In this document: piece after piece, positions 7,700 to 15,825 of the stretch
Layout of the letters: each line of letters opens with the position of its first letter
Numbering within the stretch: position 1 is the first letter of the stretch
Assembly: GCA_036655355.1 (NCBI GenBank)
Contig: JAVVQG010000003.1
Coordinates: forward strand, 1 to 64,000
DNA: 64,000 nucleotides
Direction: 5' to 3'
DNA from: JAUNSR01 sp036655355
Lineage (GTDB): Bacteria; Bacteroidota; Bacteroidia; Bacteroidales; JAUNSR01
Program-made: the position numbers and the translations under genes
Notes under the pieces: generated by a model
The model's input: only the letters and a program-made list of their open reading frames with translations
Database searches by the model: none
Told to the model about the DNA's origin: nothing

Positions 7700-9259
7700 T
7701 TAATTCACGATCACTTCGATCGGCGACAAGGTTCGTTCCACACCGTCCGGTCCGACCGCGCGGACGCGTGAGATATAGAAACGCTTTCCGCGACTCAGGC
7801 GACGAAGGGCCTCTTTCTGGCGTTGTGAGAAGTTACCACCCTCCGAAACTTCAGGCAAAGCGTTGCCCATCGAATCGAAGAATACCGTTTCAAATCCCAA
7901 CACACGGAAATTCACATTCAGCAGGTCATCGTCGATAGCGGCATTGATACCGCCCGCCTTCAGCAGGTAAGCCTTCGGGAAACCGGTGCCCCCTTTGTAT
8001 TTACGCTGTGTTCCTTTTTCATCGGCATAGGCGATGTAAGGCATCGGATCGGGCAATTGGCGTACCCGGAAACGGGTGTTTGCCACCACAACCGCACGTC
8101 CTTCATTCTGCGCCGTTACGGTAATCACCGCCTCCTCACCCACCTTGGCGGGTTTGGCGATCCAACCGTTTCCATTGCGACTCAGCACCCCGTTGCTCAT
8201 GGATGCGCTCATCTGATTGACGGGAATTCCGGGAACGGAGATGCTGACCGGATTTTCTATTCCGGCATACATCACGTTCATCATCGTATTGGATACGGTT
8301 GCGGTTGGTTCCGACACCAGGTAAGAGGTATTGAACGGCAATTTCTCTTTGGTTCCGTCGGCGCGGGGTACTTCGATATACCCCTCGAGCTGTTGGGTTC
8401 CCACACTGCCGGCTACGGTTTCGTAATAGCCGTTCTTCGCCTCTTCGAGCTTCTTCCCGTTCACAAAAATATCGGGTGTCTGGGTGGAGTCGATGGCTGC
8501 CAGAACGATCTGTGCAGTGTATTTAGAGCCCCGCATCACATTGCGGGAAGCAGGAATCACAAATGCGTTGATGCGGTTTACGCGCAGGTCTCCCTCATCC
8601 ACACGTTGCTTGAGTGCAGAGAGCGCTTCCCCCTCGGCATTCCGCAGATCGCCCTGCAGCTTGGTAAGAATGGTGACTGCGGCGGATACCGGGACGTTCT
8701 CAAACATGGCCGATTGCCAGCTTTTCCCCTCGGAGATGGCGTTTTCGGGCAGTTCGGTGCTTAGGTACTGACGGATCACGTCCGCTTCACTACCGGCAAC
8801 GTATTCCGAAATCATCTCGCGATAAGAGTCGATCTTCTCCCGAAGCTTTTTCCCTTCCCCCACAGCGGGAGAAAGCATGATGAAGTTCGTTGCCTCGAGG
8901 TTATCGCGACGCTGGATATTCTTCACATCCCCCCCTTTTCCGTCGGCATTGCAAACGATACGGAGTTTGAGTGACTCCACGTAATTGTAAAGGGAATCGG
9001 CGTGTTGACTCACCTCGGCGGCACGGTTATACCAAACCGTGGCTTTCTCGGGATTCGCCTCTTTCAGGGATGCGAGTTCCTCCACGATCTTTTGATTCCG
9101 CGACATAACGCCGGCGTTCGATTTCGTGAGACTGTCTTCCACCTGTTTGAACCCGTTCAGCACATCCGACGATACATTCATCGCGAGCATCGCCAAAAAA
9201 ACGATGTACATCAGATTGATCATCTTTTGTCTCGGAGACAGTTTATTTCCTGAAGCCAT
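7700..9259 (-). CDS. porM: T9SS motor protein PorM (GldM family)
   Basis: The periplasm-spanning shaft of the T9SS rotary motor. It is 519 residues with one N-terminal membrane helix (about residues 14-32, MINLMYIVFLAMLAMNVS), a long helical domain, and Ig-like beta domains after about 220 that reach the PorKN ring. The segments NVMRGSKYTAQIVLAA and TRFRVRQLPDPMPYIA are typical of GldM. It follows porL by 20 nt in the same direction; PorL and PorM form the inner-membrane motor that uses the proton gradient. Confidence 0.96.
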   Translation of the reverse strand: MASGNKLSPRQKMINLMYIVFLAMLAMNVSSDVLNGFKQVEDSLTKSNAGVMSRNQKIVEELASLKEANPEKATVWYNRAAEVSQHADSLYNYVESLKLRIVCNADGKGGDVKNIQRRDNLEATNFIMLSPAVGEGKKLREKIDSYREMISEYVAGSEADVIRQYLSTELPENAISEGKSWQSAMFENVPVSAAVTILTKLQGDLRNAEGEALSALKQRVDEGDLRVNRINAFVIPASRNVMRGSKYTAQIVLAAIDSTQTPDIFVNGKKLEEAKNGYYETVAGSVGTQQLEGYIEVPRADGTKEKLPFNTSYLVSEPTATVSNTMMNVMYAGIENPVSISVPGIPVNQMSASMSNGVLSRNGNGWIAKPAKVGEEAVITVTAQNEGRAVVVANTRFRVRQLPDPMPYIAYADEKGTQRKYKGGTGFPKAYLLKAGGINAAIDDDLLNVNFRVLGFETVFFDSMGNALPEVSEGGNFSQRQKEALRRLSRGKRFYISRVRAVGPDGVERTLSPIEVIVN

Positions 9260-9279
9260 AAGCTGTATTTCTTAACGGG

Positions 9280-10047
9280 TTATCGGCCGGAAGCCGGGTT
9301 TTGCATATTCACGGTCATCGCCGTAAGCATACGTTCATAAATTTTATTCAGCTGTGCCAGGTTATCGGTCATCTTCTCCGTTTCCTGACGGATCTTGAAG
9401 CTGTCCATGGTGGAGTTGTCATACAGGTTCCGGATGTTGGCCAGACCGTTGTTCACTTTATCGATGGTATCGAGTTGCGAACTCACACTCTTGAGCTGAA
9501 TCTCATAGATCGTATTCAGTCCGGTGATGTTGCGGTTGAGCGCTTCCATCTGCTGGATGTAATTGGTCGAGTGCGTACTCAGGTTATCGAGTTGTGCGGT
9601 TATCTTCGATATCTCTTGAACGTATCGCTGGGTAGCGAAGGCCGCCTCGGACGTATCCACGGCTACGTCGGGGAACGTATTCACCGGAGAATCGGCCGAA
9701 GGAGCGGGTGCGGCAGCAACGTAATTGGGAGAGGATTGCATTTTCTGCACCACTGCAGAAAGATCGGGACGATCTGCCGGGTCTTCTGATTTCAATACCG
9801 GAAACACCTCTTCCCAACGATAACTGGTGGCGGGTTTGTCAAATGCGGACAAAGCGAAGATCAATGCCTCGGTACCCATGCCGACACACAACATGAGGTC
9901 TGCCATCGGAAAATGGATCAGTTTGAACAATGCACCCAGGATAACGATGGCCGCTCCAAAGCTGTAGGCGAAGTTAAGAAGTCGCTGTCCCTCTTCGCTG
10001 GAGAAGTATTTCTCCAATCTGTTTTTAAATCCCTTATATTTTCCCAT
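9280..10047 (-). CDS. porL: T9SS motor protein PorL (GldL family)
   Basis: Inner-membrane stator-like component of the T9SS motor. It is 255 residues with two N-terminal membrane helices (about 25-43 and 48-67). The second contains glutamate 60 (GMGTEALIFAL), matching the membrane glutamate conserved in GldL/PorL and linked to proton flow. The rest (about 70-255) is cytoplasmic and predicted helical, with coiled-coil-like stretches (MEALNRNITGLNTIYEIQLK). It lies 8 nt after porK and 20 nt before porM. Confidence 0.95.
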   Translation of the reverse strand: MGKYKGFKNRLEKYFSSEEGQRLLNFAYSFGAAIVILGALFKLIHFPMADLMLCVGMGTEALIFALSAFDKPATSYRWEEVFPVLKSEDPADRPDLSAVVQKMQSSPNYVAAAPAPSADSPVNTFPDVAVDTSEAAFATQRYVQEISKITAQLDNLSTHSTNYIQQMEALNRNITGLNTIYEIQLKSVSSQLDTIDKVNNGLANIRNLYDNSTMDSFKIRQETEKMTDNLAQLNKIYERMLTAMTVNMQNPASGR

Positions 10048-10055
10048 AACTCTGA

Positions 10056-11504
10056 TTATTTTCTTTGAACCGTTTTCATATTGGTAGCACCCTTGCCGAA
10101 TTCCATCGCACTGCGAACGCAGCGGAATCCGATGAACGAACGGTGCTCATTCTGATACTCCCAGCTACGTACGTCGGACCGCACGAAATGCTGCACGTCT
10201 TTCCACGAACCGCCGCGCGTTACCTTGCGTTTCATCTGGTACGGGTCTTCTTTGGCTGCATCGTAGCGATATTCTGGGTTCAGATCGGCTGTGATTTTAT
10301 TTCCCGCTTCAGACCATGCCGTGGAAGTCCACTCCGAAACGTTGCCGGCCATATCGAACAAACCGAACGGATTGGGCATGTAGGAGCCTACGGGAGCGGT
10401 AATCAGGAATCCGTCGTGCGTATAATCGCCGTCGCCGGGTTTGAAGTTACCATTAAAACAGCCTTTCTCCGTCCGGGCCATTTCCCCTTCCCACGGAAAG
10501 CGGTTTTGGTTCACACCCGCACGGGCCGCATACTCCCATTCCGCTTCGGTAGGGAGACGGAACGGTTCGAAATGGGATGCTCCGCGCATACCATAGGCAT
10601 TTTTCAGGTAATCCGTGCGCCAATTGCAAAACGCATTGGCCTGTTCCCACGACACCCCCACTACGGGATGATCGTCATAACCGGGATGCGAGAAATACAA
10701 ACGGGCATAGTTTTCGTTGAAGGCATTCGCGAAATCGTTCACCCAAACGGTGGTATCGGGATAAACATTCACGATGCGGGTATGCAGAAAATCGTAGATA
10801 CTGCTTAGGGGACGCACAATCGTAGCGTTTACGATGCGTCCGTCTTCATCGATGAAAGCGGTATCCTTAGACACGAGCACCTCCTCGTTCGGATCTACGA
10901 TGATGTCGGTATTCAGTACACGGCGCTGGGTATCCAGACGGTGTTTTCGAAGGGCATAGCCGGTGTAGTCGAACACTTCGAAACGGTAATTCATCTGACT
11001 TGCGTCCAACATCTTTTCGCCCGTTATGGGATTCGAGATGTAAACACTCTGAATGGCACGATCCTCATCTTCGTTCGGCTTACGCCACGGAATCGGTTTG
11101 TTCCAGTTCAGGTGAGGCGTAACGGGTTCGCCGTAACGGTCTTCCTCAATCTTATACACCTCGTTGCCTCCGTAAGCGGGATCGGCAAGTCGTTCGCGGA
11201 TGATTGAATCGCGCACCCAATGAACGAATTGGCGATACTTGGCATTCGATACCTCTTTCTCATCCATCCAGAAAGCATCCACGGAGATTCCTTTGGCTTC
11301 CTGCTGGTTACCCCACAAGGAGTCGATCTCGGCAGAGCCCATTGCGATCGCTCCGCGTTTTACCAGAACCATTCCGTAAGGAGCCGGCTCGGACCAGGCA
11401 CGTCCCCGTACCCCGGTCAACTCCCCTCCCCGTCCACCGGAAACCGGTCCGGCGCAAGATGAGAGCGACAATAATGCAATCAGTATTAAAAAGATATTCT
11501 TCAT
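10056..11504 (-). CDS. porK: T9SS ring lipoprotein PorK (GldK family)
   Basis: Outer-membrane lipoprotein that forms the periplasmic PorK/PorN ring. It is 482 residues, with a lipoprotein signal ending LSLSSC (Cys17). The body has the formylglycine-generating-enzyme/SUMF1 fold: GAIAMGS near the start, HPVVGVSWEQANAFCNW and LPTEAEWEYAARAG in the middle, and GNVSEWTSTAW and RGGSWKD near the end. GldK/PorK proteins keep this fold without being sulfatase-maturation enzymes. It lies 6 nt after porP and 8 nt before porL. Confidence 0.95.
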   Translation of the reverse strand: MKNIFLILIALLSLSSCAGPVSGGRGGELTGVRGRAWSEPAPYGMVLVKRGAIAMGSAEIDSLWGNQQEAKGISVDAFWMDEKEVSNAKYRQFVHWVRDSIIRERLADPAYGGNEVYKIEEDRYGEPVTPHLNWNKPIPWRKPNEDEDRAIQSVYISNPITGEKMLDASQMNYRFEVFDYTGYALRKHRLDTQRRVLNTDIIVDPNEEVLVSKDTAFIDEDGRIVNATIVRPLSSIYDFLHTRIVNVYPDTTVWVNDFANAFNENYARLYFSHPGYDDHPVVGVSWEQANAFCNWRTDYLKNAYGMRGASHFEPFRLPTEAEWEYAARAGVNQNRFPWEGEMARTEKGCFNGNFKPGDGDYTHDGFLITAPVGSYMPNPFGLFDMAGNVSEWTSTAWSEAGNKITADLNPEYRYDAAKEDPYQMKRKVTRGGSWKDVQHFVRSDVRSWEYQNEHRSFIGFRCVRSAMEFGKGATNMKTVQRK

Positions 11505-11510
11505 AAACGT

Positions 11511-12458
11511 TTAGAGTATGCGTATGCTTTTGTGTTTGTTTTTTGTTTTTGGTCCGATGTTGAGCTTGATGTTGTATGAAGCGAACACCTCGTGACTCCC
11601 GTTGCTGGCTGCTGCGATCGCCGACGTGGAGATATCGTAAGAATACCCCACCCGTACCCCTTTGAATTCGGCTCCGGCCAAGATCACCACGGCATCTCCC
11701 CAACGGTAAGAGACACCTCCCCAGAACATTTTATTATAAACCATCCGCAGCGTAAAGTCCGCCTGATAAGCGCGCAGGTCCGATTTGAATAAAACAGAGG
11801 GTTGCAACTCATATAACGGATTGGAAAGTTCAATATTGCCTCCCGCCGTTAAATAATACACGGTTTCGATGTGGGCGTAACTCTTTTCGTCCAACTCCAG
11901 TTCGGGCGACGTGAGGTGTGTGGCGGAAATGCCTGCATAGAAGCTTTTGTGATGGTAGTAGGCACCGAAAGCGGCATCCATCGCCATCGCGGAGACGCTG
12001 GTGCGGGGAATCGCCTCATCCGAAGGTGCATGATCGGGTGTAGCGGGAATATCCACCTTGGTACCGTCAAAAACCTGATCGATCGCACCCAGGCGCAAAC
12101 CCAGTGAGAGTCGCCCGCTACCCAGTCTCTTTTGAAACGCGTATTGCAGGGCAAACGTGTTCGTTGAAAAGAGACCCGCCTTATCACTCACCACGAGGAG
12201 TCCCACGGCATGATTCTGTTTGAGAAAACGAAAAGGGGTTTCTGCTGTAATCAGGAATGTTTTGGGAGCATTGGGAATGCCCGTCCATTGCATGCGGTTG
12301 AGAGCCGCAACGCTGAGTTTATCGGCCGCCGCTACGGCAGCAGGGTTGATATAACCGGGAAAGGCCCAGTATTGACTTAACTGAGCTTCATTCTGTGCGA
12401 CGATTCCGACACCGCACGACAGGAAAAGAAGGATAAAGGCAAAAGCAATCCTGCGCAT
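11511..12458 (-). CDS. porP: PorP/SprF-family T9SS outer-membrane protein
   Basis: A 315-residue beta-barrel protein, first gene of the porP-K-L-M-N operon in the same order as in Porphyromonas gingivalis. Family signs: signal peptide (MRRIAFAFILLFLSCGVGIVAQ) directly followed by the typical opening AQLSQYWAFPGYINPAAV, then SYRWGDAVVILAGAEFKGVRVGYSYD near the C-terminus. PorP links the PorE periplasmic anchor and the translocon to the motor complex. The very basic C-terminal end (GPKTKNKHKSIRIL) is slightly unusual for a barrel closing strand. No strong promoter was found in the short upstream gap. Confidence 0.93.
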   Translation of the reverse strand: MRRIAFAFILLFLSCGVGIVAQNEAQLSQYWAFPGYINPAAVAAADKLSVAALNRMQWTGIPNAPKTFLITAETPFRFLKQNHAVGLLVVSDKAGLFSTNTFALQYAFQKRLGSGRLSLGLRLGAIDQVFDGTKVDIPATPDHAPSDEAIPRTSVSAMAMDAAFGAYYHHKSFYAGISATHLTSPELELDEKSYAHIETVYYLTAGGNIELSNPLYELQPSVLFKSDLRAYQADFTLRMVYNKMFWGGVSYRWGDAVVILAGAEFKGVRVGYSYDISTSAIAAASNGSHEVFASYNIKLNIGPKTKNKHKSIRIL

Positions 12459-12520
12459 TCCGGTTAGACCTTGGTTCTCTATATTAAACTAAAAAATAAG
12501 CGATTAATTGTATGAATTGA

Positions 12521-12555
12521 GAAAAACAAGGCAGACCACCCTTCGGTAGTCTGCC
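12521..12555 (-). terminator. Intrinsic terminator after the DUF2795-type gene
   Basis: On the minus strand GGCAGACTACC (12555-12545) pairs with GGTGGTCTGCC (12540-12530), with one internal mismatch, followed by TTGTTTTTC. It isolates the small gene from the porP operon. Confidence 0.8.
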
Positions 12556-12586
12556 CGTAAATCTTTATTAACCCGTGATGACGGTA

Positions 12587-12808
12587 TCAATACTCCTCTT
12601 CATTGAAGAAGAAATCTTCCTTACTTGGATAGTCCGGCCAGATATCTTCGATGCTCTCATAAATCTCACCTTCGTCCTCCATCTCCTGAAGGTTCTCAAT
12701 CACCTCCAACGGAGCGCCTGAACGCATCGCGTAGTCGATCAATTCATCTTTAGTTGCTGGCCACGGAGCATCTTCTAGTTTAGATGCAAGTTCAAGAGTC
12801 CAATACAT
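12587..12808 (-). CDS. Small acidic DUF2795-type protein
   Basis: A 73-residue acidic cytoplasmic protein. Its first half (LASKLEDAPWPATKDELIDY, then MRSGAPLEVIENLQEM) has the form of the DUF2795 domain; the tail is very acidic (EDFFFNEEEY). Function unknown; homologues are widespread in Bacteroidetes. It has its own promoter (12850-12880) and its own terminator, so it is expressed independently. Confidence 0.85.
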   Translation of the reverse strand: MYWTLELASKLEDAPWPATKDELIDYAMRSGAPLEVIENLQEMEDEGEIYESIEDIWPDYPSKEDFFFNEEEY

Positions 12809-12849
12809 AGGTCTATATTATTTAGTTTGTTGTTTTACTTAATTTTCCG

Positions 12850-12880
12850 CAAAAATAAAACAAATAGCATCATTCGCAAC
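12850..12880 (-). promoter_or_regulatory. Promoter of the small DUF2795-type gene
   Basis: On the minus strand TATTTTTG (12857-12850) is a perfect -7 box and GTTG (12880-12877) a three-of-four -33 box, with exactly 19 nt between. The -33 box lies inside the end of the upstream adenosyltransferase gene. Confidence 0.65.
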
Positions 12881-13433
12881 TTTTATCCCAAAAAACTTCT
12901 CTATTTAAAGAATTTACATTATTCATTCTTGAAAATACAAACAAATAATCGGATAGTCGGTTCATGAAACGCAGTATTTTGTCGTCCACCTCATGCACTT
13001 CAGCGACACGGAGGATGGCGCGTTCGCTTCGACGACACACCGTACGGCATACATGGGCCAATGCGGAGATGCGTGTTCCGCCGGGCAAAACGAAATTATT
13101 GAGCTTCGGAAGGCGCGAATCGATTTCATCGATGCGGCGTTCCAATTTCAGGATCGCCTCTTCGCTCAGCAGACTCGCTTCCCGGAAAGAGGTGAATGAA
13201 GGATCGGTAGCCAGGTAGGAACCGATGGTGAAAAGTTTGTTCTGCACATAAGTCAACAGGGCCGAGTCTTCGAAAAGACCGTTCTCCACAATCAGCATCC
13301 CGATAAAGGAGTTGAGTTCATCCACTGTGCCGTACGCCTCCAGGCGCAGATCGGTTTTGGAAACACGTTCACCGCCCACGAGACTGGTTTGTCCCTTATC
13401 GCCGGTCTTCGTATAGATATTACTTTTCTTCAT
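12870..13433 (-). CDS. PduO-type cob(I)alamin adenosyltransferase
   Basis: Transfers the adenosyl group of ATP to cob(I)alamin or cob(I)yrinic acid a,c-diamide to make coenzyme B12. It is 187 residues, typical of the PduO/MMAB family. Family motifs: N-terminal TKTGDKGQTSLVGG (8-21), AYGTVDELNSFIG (33-45), LPGGTRISALAHVCRTVCRR (113-132) and the RFMNRLSDYLFVFSR ending. All-helical, cytoplasmic. It stands between a methyltransferase-like gene and the DUF2795-type gene, and no other B12 gene is near, so this is probably a salvage function. Confidence 0.93.
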   Translation of the reverse strand: MKKSNIYTKTGDKGQTSLVGGERVSKTDLRLEAYGTVDELNSFIGMLIVENGLFEDSALLTYVQNKLFTIGSYLATDPSFTSFREASLLSEEAILKLERRIDEIDSRLPKLNNFVLPGGTRISALAHVCRTVCRRSERAILRVAEVHEVDDKILRFMNRLSDYLFVFSRMNNVNSLNREVFWDKSCE

Positions 13434-13471
13434 TGCTTGTGTTTTTATAGGTTTACACTATTCAGAGGGTA

Positions 13472-14218
13472 TCAGAAGGCTACAATATAGTTTTGCTTAT
13501 ACAGCTTATCGTGGTTGACGGCGAGTCCCACCTCATACATATCCATGGTGACGCGTACCGCGGGATCATTCTTGAAAAGTCCCCAAAGCTTGCGCATCTC
13601 CGGATCCATGTGAATCGCTTCCACCAGAACCAACGTATGGGAATGCATTCGAGGCGAGACGACGCGAAACATCTGCTCGGCACAATACCCCTTGGGGAAT
13701 CGGTGAATCAGAATAAAATCGGCCTTATAACCCGCAGGCAATTCAGCCAACGCCTCTACGGGATCCTTCTCCGTCAGGTGAACGTTACGCGGTTTCTCTC
13801 CGGCAATGATACGGGCCGCCTGACGCATCTTCTCGGGCTGATTGCCCACCGAGAGTACTTCGGCTTTACTATGGGGCATCGAAAGCACCATGGTGGCGAT
13901 TCCGCCGTTGTTATTCACCTCCAGGATCCGCTGTGGAGAGAAGCGGTTGATGAGACGGTACAACAGGAAAAGCTGCTTCTGGGAATACCCTTTGCGAGAG
14001 GCTCTGCCGGGCACCGGGATCGGTAAGCGGGAAGTTACGTATTTTTTCCGCAGTTCACGAATCTGATCGTAAGCATAAAATGGAAACTTCTCATCGATCA
14101 CCTGGGTAATCAGCGAAAATGCGAACGGAGAGTGAACCCCGAATCCTTTTCGGTGCTTAATCTTCCGAATACCTTTCGTTACGTATTTCTTGAGTTTCTT
14201 CTTTGCTAACATCTTCAT
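13472..14218 (-). CDS. Class I SAM methyltransferase-like protein
   Basis: A 248-residue protein of a Bacteroidetes-type family. The N-terminus is very basic (MKMLAKKKLKKYVTKGIRKI) and followed by GFGVHSPFAFSLITQVI. The Rossmann core begins around residue 98 (RILEVNNNGGIATMVLSM), where a normal motif I would read like ILEIGTGSG; the glycine-rich loop here is NNNGG, so SAM binding may be weak or lost. Later strands (ADFILIHRF, TLVLVEAIHM) fit an O-methyltransferase fold. Substrate unknown. It lies 38 nt upstream of the adenosyltransferase gene. Confidence 0.7.
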   Translation of the reverse strand: MKMLAKKKLKKYVTKGIRKIKHRKGFGVHSPFAFSLITQVIDEKFPFYAYDQIRELRKKYVTSRLPIPVPGRASRKGYSQKQLFLLYRLINRFSPQRILEVNNNGGIATMVLSMPHSKAEVLSVGNQPEKMRQAARIIAGEKPRNVHLTEKDPVEALAELPAGYKADFILIHRFPKGYCAEQMFRVVSPRMHSHTLVLVEAIHMDPEMRKLWGLFKNDPAVRVTMDMYEVGLAVNHDKLYKQNYIVAF

Positions 14219-14272
14219 TCTTTAATATGGATCGTGGACGACGAAGTTTCAGATCCGGTAAGATACGGAAAT

Positions 14273-14310
14273 AAAAAAAGAGACTGTCTCAACAAGTGAA
14301 ACAGTCTCTT
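14273..14310 (-). terminator. Intrinsic terminator after tRNA-Leu
   Basis: AAGAGACTG (14278-14286) and CAGTCTCTT (14302-14310) form a 9-bp stem; in the minus direction it is followed by a run of seven T. Confidence 0.9.
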
Positions 14311-14312
14311 AG

Positions 14313-14396
14313 TACCCAGAGCCGGGATCGAACCGGCATGGAAGTGAATCCACTGGTGTTTGAGACCAGCGCGTCTACCGATTCCGCCATCTGGGC
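14313..14396 (-). tRNA. tRNA-Leu, anticodon CAA
   Basis: The minus strand reads GCCCAGA for the 5' acceptor strand, pairing with TCTGGGT at the 3' end (one G-T pair at the tip) before discriminator A. The D arm GCG/CGC, the anticodon stem CTGGT/ACCAG with loop CTCAAAC (anticodon CAA, reading UUG), a long variable arm TGGATTCACTTCCA and the T arm GCCGG/CCGGC with loop TTCGATC are all present. The long variable arm is typical of leucine tRNA. CCA is not encoded. Confidence 0.97.
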
Positions 14397-14429
14397 ATTA
14401 ACATCGGTGTGTCATTCATTTCGACGTTG

Positions 14430-14460
14430 CAAAAGTAGGGTAAATATTTTAATCTGCAAA
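14430..14460 (-). promoter_or_regulatory. Promoter of tRNA-Leu
   Basis: On the minus strand TTTG (14460-14457), a 19-nt spacer and TACTTTTG (14437-14430) match the Bacteroidetes consensus exactly, about 34 nt upstream of the mature tRNA 5' end. Confidence 0.85.
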
Positions 14461-14560
14461 CTTTGGAGCCCTTTTTTTCAAAAAAAAATTAGTTAACACC
14501 TCCATTCTGGTTTTATTTTCTACTTTAGCATCTCGATAAAAAACGTATAACGTACTTACT

Positions 14561-15637
14561 ATGAACAACAACTATTGCATTATAATGGGCGGAGGGATTG
14601 GAAGTAGATTTTGGCCGATCAGTACAACAAATCGTCCGAAACAATTCCTTGATTTCTTTGGAACGGGCTCTTCGCTGCTTCAAATGACATTTAACCGATT
14701 TAGTAAAATCATTCCAAGCGAAAATATATTCATCGTTACCAACGAAAATTATGCCGGTCTGGTCCACGAACAGTTGCCCTCTCTAAAACCAGAACAACTG
14801 CTTCTAGAGCCACAGCGCAGAAATACGGCACCCTGCATCGCATGGGCATCGTATCACATCCGCCAATTAAACCCGAATGCGACGATCGTGGTTTCCCCGT
14901 CGGATCATTTGATCCTGAATGAAGAGGAGTTCCTACAGACAATCAACCGGGGACTCGAATTCGCAAAAGGAAACAACGTGCTGTTAACGCTGGGCATCAA
15001 ACCCAACCGTCCGGAAACGGAATACGGCTACATCCAGATGGACGAGGAGGAGCGTGAAGGCTTCCGCAAGGTGAAGACATTTACCGAGAAACCGAATCTG
15101 GAGTTGGCGAAAGTATTCTTGGAGAGCGGGGAGTTTCTGTGGAACTCCGGTATTTTCCTGTGGAGCGCAGATACCATTATCGAGGCGATGAAACTTCATC
15201 AGCCGGAGATCACCGCTCGCTTCGAACCGGGAATCGGCATCTATGCCACTGCCGACGAGAAAGAGTTCATCGCTCAGAATTTCCCGGCATGCCCGAACAT
15301 CTCGATCGATTTCGGCGTCATGGAGAAAGCCTCAAACGTATTTATGCTGGAAGCGAACTTCGGATGGTCGGATCTGGGCACCTGGGGAGCGCTATATGAA
15401 CTGTCCGATAGGGATGAGAACAACAATGTCAGCTTGAAATGTCAGACAATGGCTTATGAAAGCAGCAACAACATCGTTTCGCTTCCTCAGGAGAACCTGG
15501 TGGTGATTCAGGGACTAGAGGACTATATTGTAGCGCAAGACAACAACGTATTGCTCATTTGCAAGAAAGATGACGAACAGAAGATCCGCCAATATGTAAC
15601 GGATGCCAAACTTAAATACGGCGACCGTTTTATTTAG
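14561..15637 (+). CDS. manC: Mannose-1-phosphate guanylyltransferase
   Basis: Makes GDP-mannose from mannose 1-phosphate and GTP, the precursor for mannose, fucose and rhamnose in surface glycans. It is 358 residues, the length of the short (guanylyltransferase-only) form without the phosphomannose isomerase domain. Motifs: the nucleotide loop GGGIGSRFWPISTTNRPKQF (10-29), EPQRRNTAPCIAWAS (near 84-98), VVSPSDHLI (near 110) and FTEKPN (near 170). It stands alone, some 10 kb from the glycosyltransferase cluster at 25.7-31.7 kb that may use its product. Confidence 0.95.
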   Translation: MNNNYCIIMGGGIGSRFWPISTTNRPKQFLDFFGTGSSLLQMTFNRFSKIIPSENIFIVTNENYAGLVHEQLPSLKPEQLLLEPQRRNTAPCIAWASYHIRQLNPNATIVVSPSDHLILNEEEFLQTINRGLEFAKGNNVLLTLGIKPNRPETEYGYIQMDEEEREGFRKVKTFTEKPNLELAKVFLESGEFLWNSGIFLWSADTIIEAMKLHQPEITARFEPGIGIYATADEKEFIAQNFPACPNISIDFGVMEKASNVFMLEANFGWSDLGTWGALYELSDRDENNNVSLKCQTMAYESSNNIVSLPQENLVVIQGLEDYIVAQDNNVLLICKKDDEQKIRQYVTDAKLKYGDRFI

Positions 15638-15651
15638 ACGCAAGCTGAAAC

Positions 15652-15728
15652 GAATAAAAGAGGCGAATAAAAGAGGAGGATAAAAGAGGAGGATAAAGGA
15701 GGCGGATAAACAGAGGAAACGGATAAAG
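15652..15728. repeat. Degenerate 13-14-nt purine-rich tandem repeat
   Basis: Five to six units of the form G(A)ATAAAAGAGG(A/C)G follow each other directly after manC: 15652-15664, 15665-15678, 15679-15691, 15692-15704 and a longer variant at 15705-15721, ending GATAAAG. All purines lie on the plus strand apart from single T or C bases. No open frame uses it. Confidence 0.8.
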
Positions 15729-15762
15729 TAAGCTCCAAGCGTAAAAAAGAAGTTCCTTAAAA

Positions 15763-15817
15763 AACAATGCACCCCGAAAGTCTCGATTCGAACTTTCGGG
15801 GTGCATTGTTTTTTTAA
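15763..15817. terminator. Bidirectional terminator between manC and the permease gene
   Basis: AACAATGCACCCCGAAAGT (15763-15781) pairs with ACTTTCGGGGTGCATTGTT (15792-15810), a perfect 19-bp stem. T runs follow on the plus strand and A runs precede it, so it serves both convergent genes. Confidence 0.93.
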
Positions 15818-15825
15818 GAGGCTGT

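Noticed and set aside
8057..8764. Long plus-strand frame inside porM
   Set aside because: A shadow frame of porM; composition rich in His, Arg and Gly, without a domain or start signals. The same applies to other long antisense frames such as 42640-43800 and 53085-54056.
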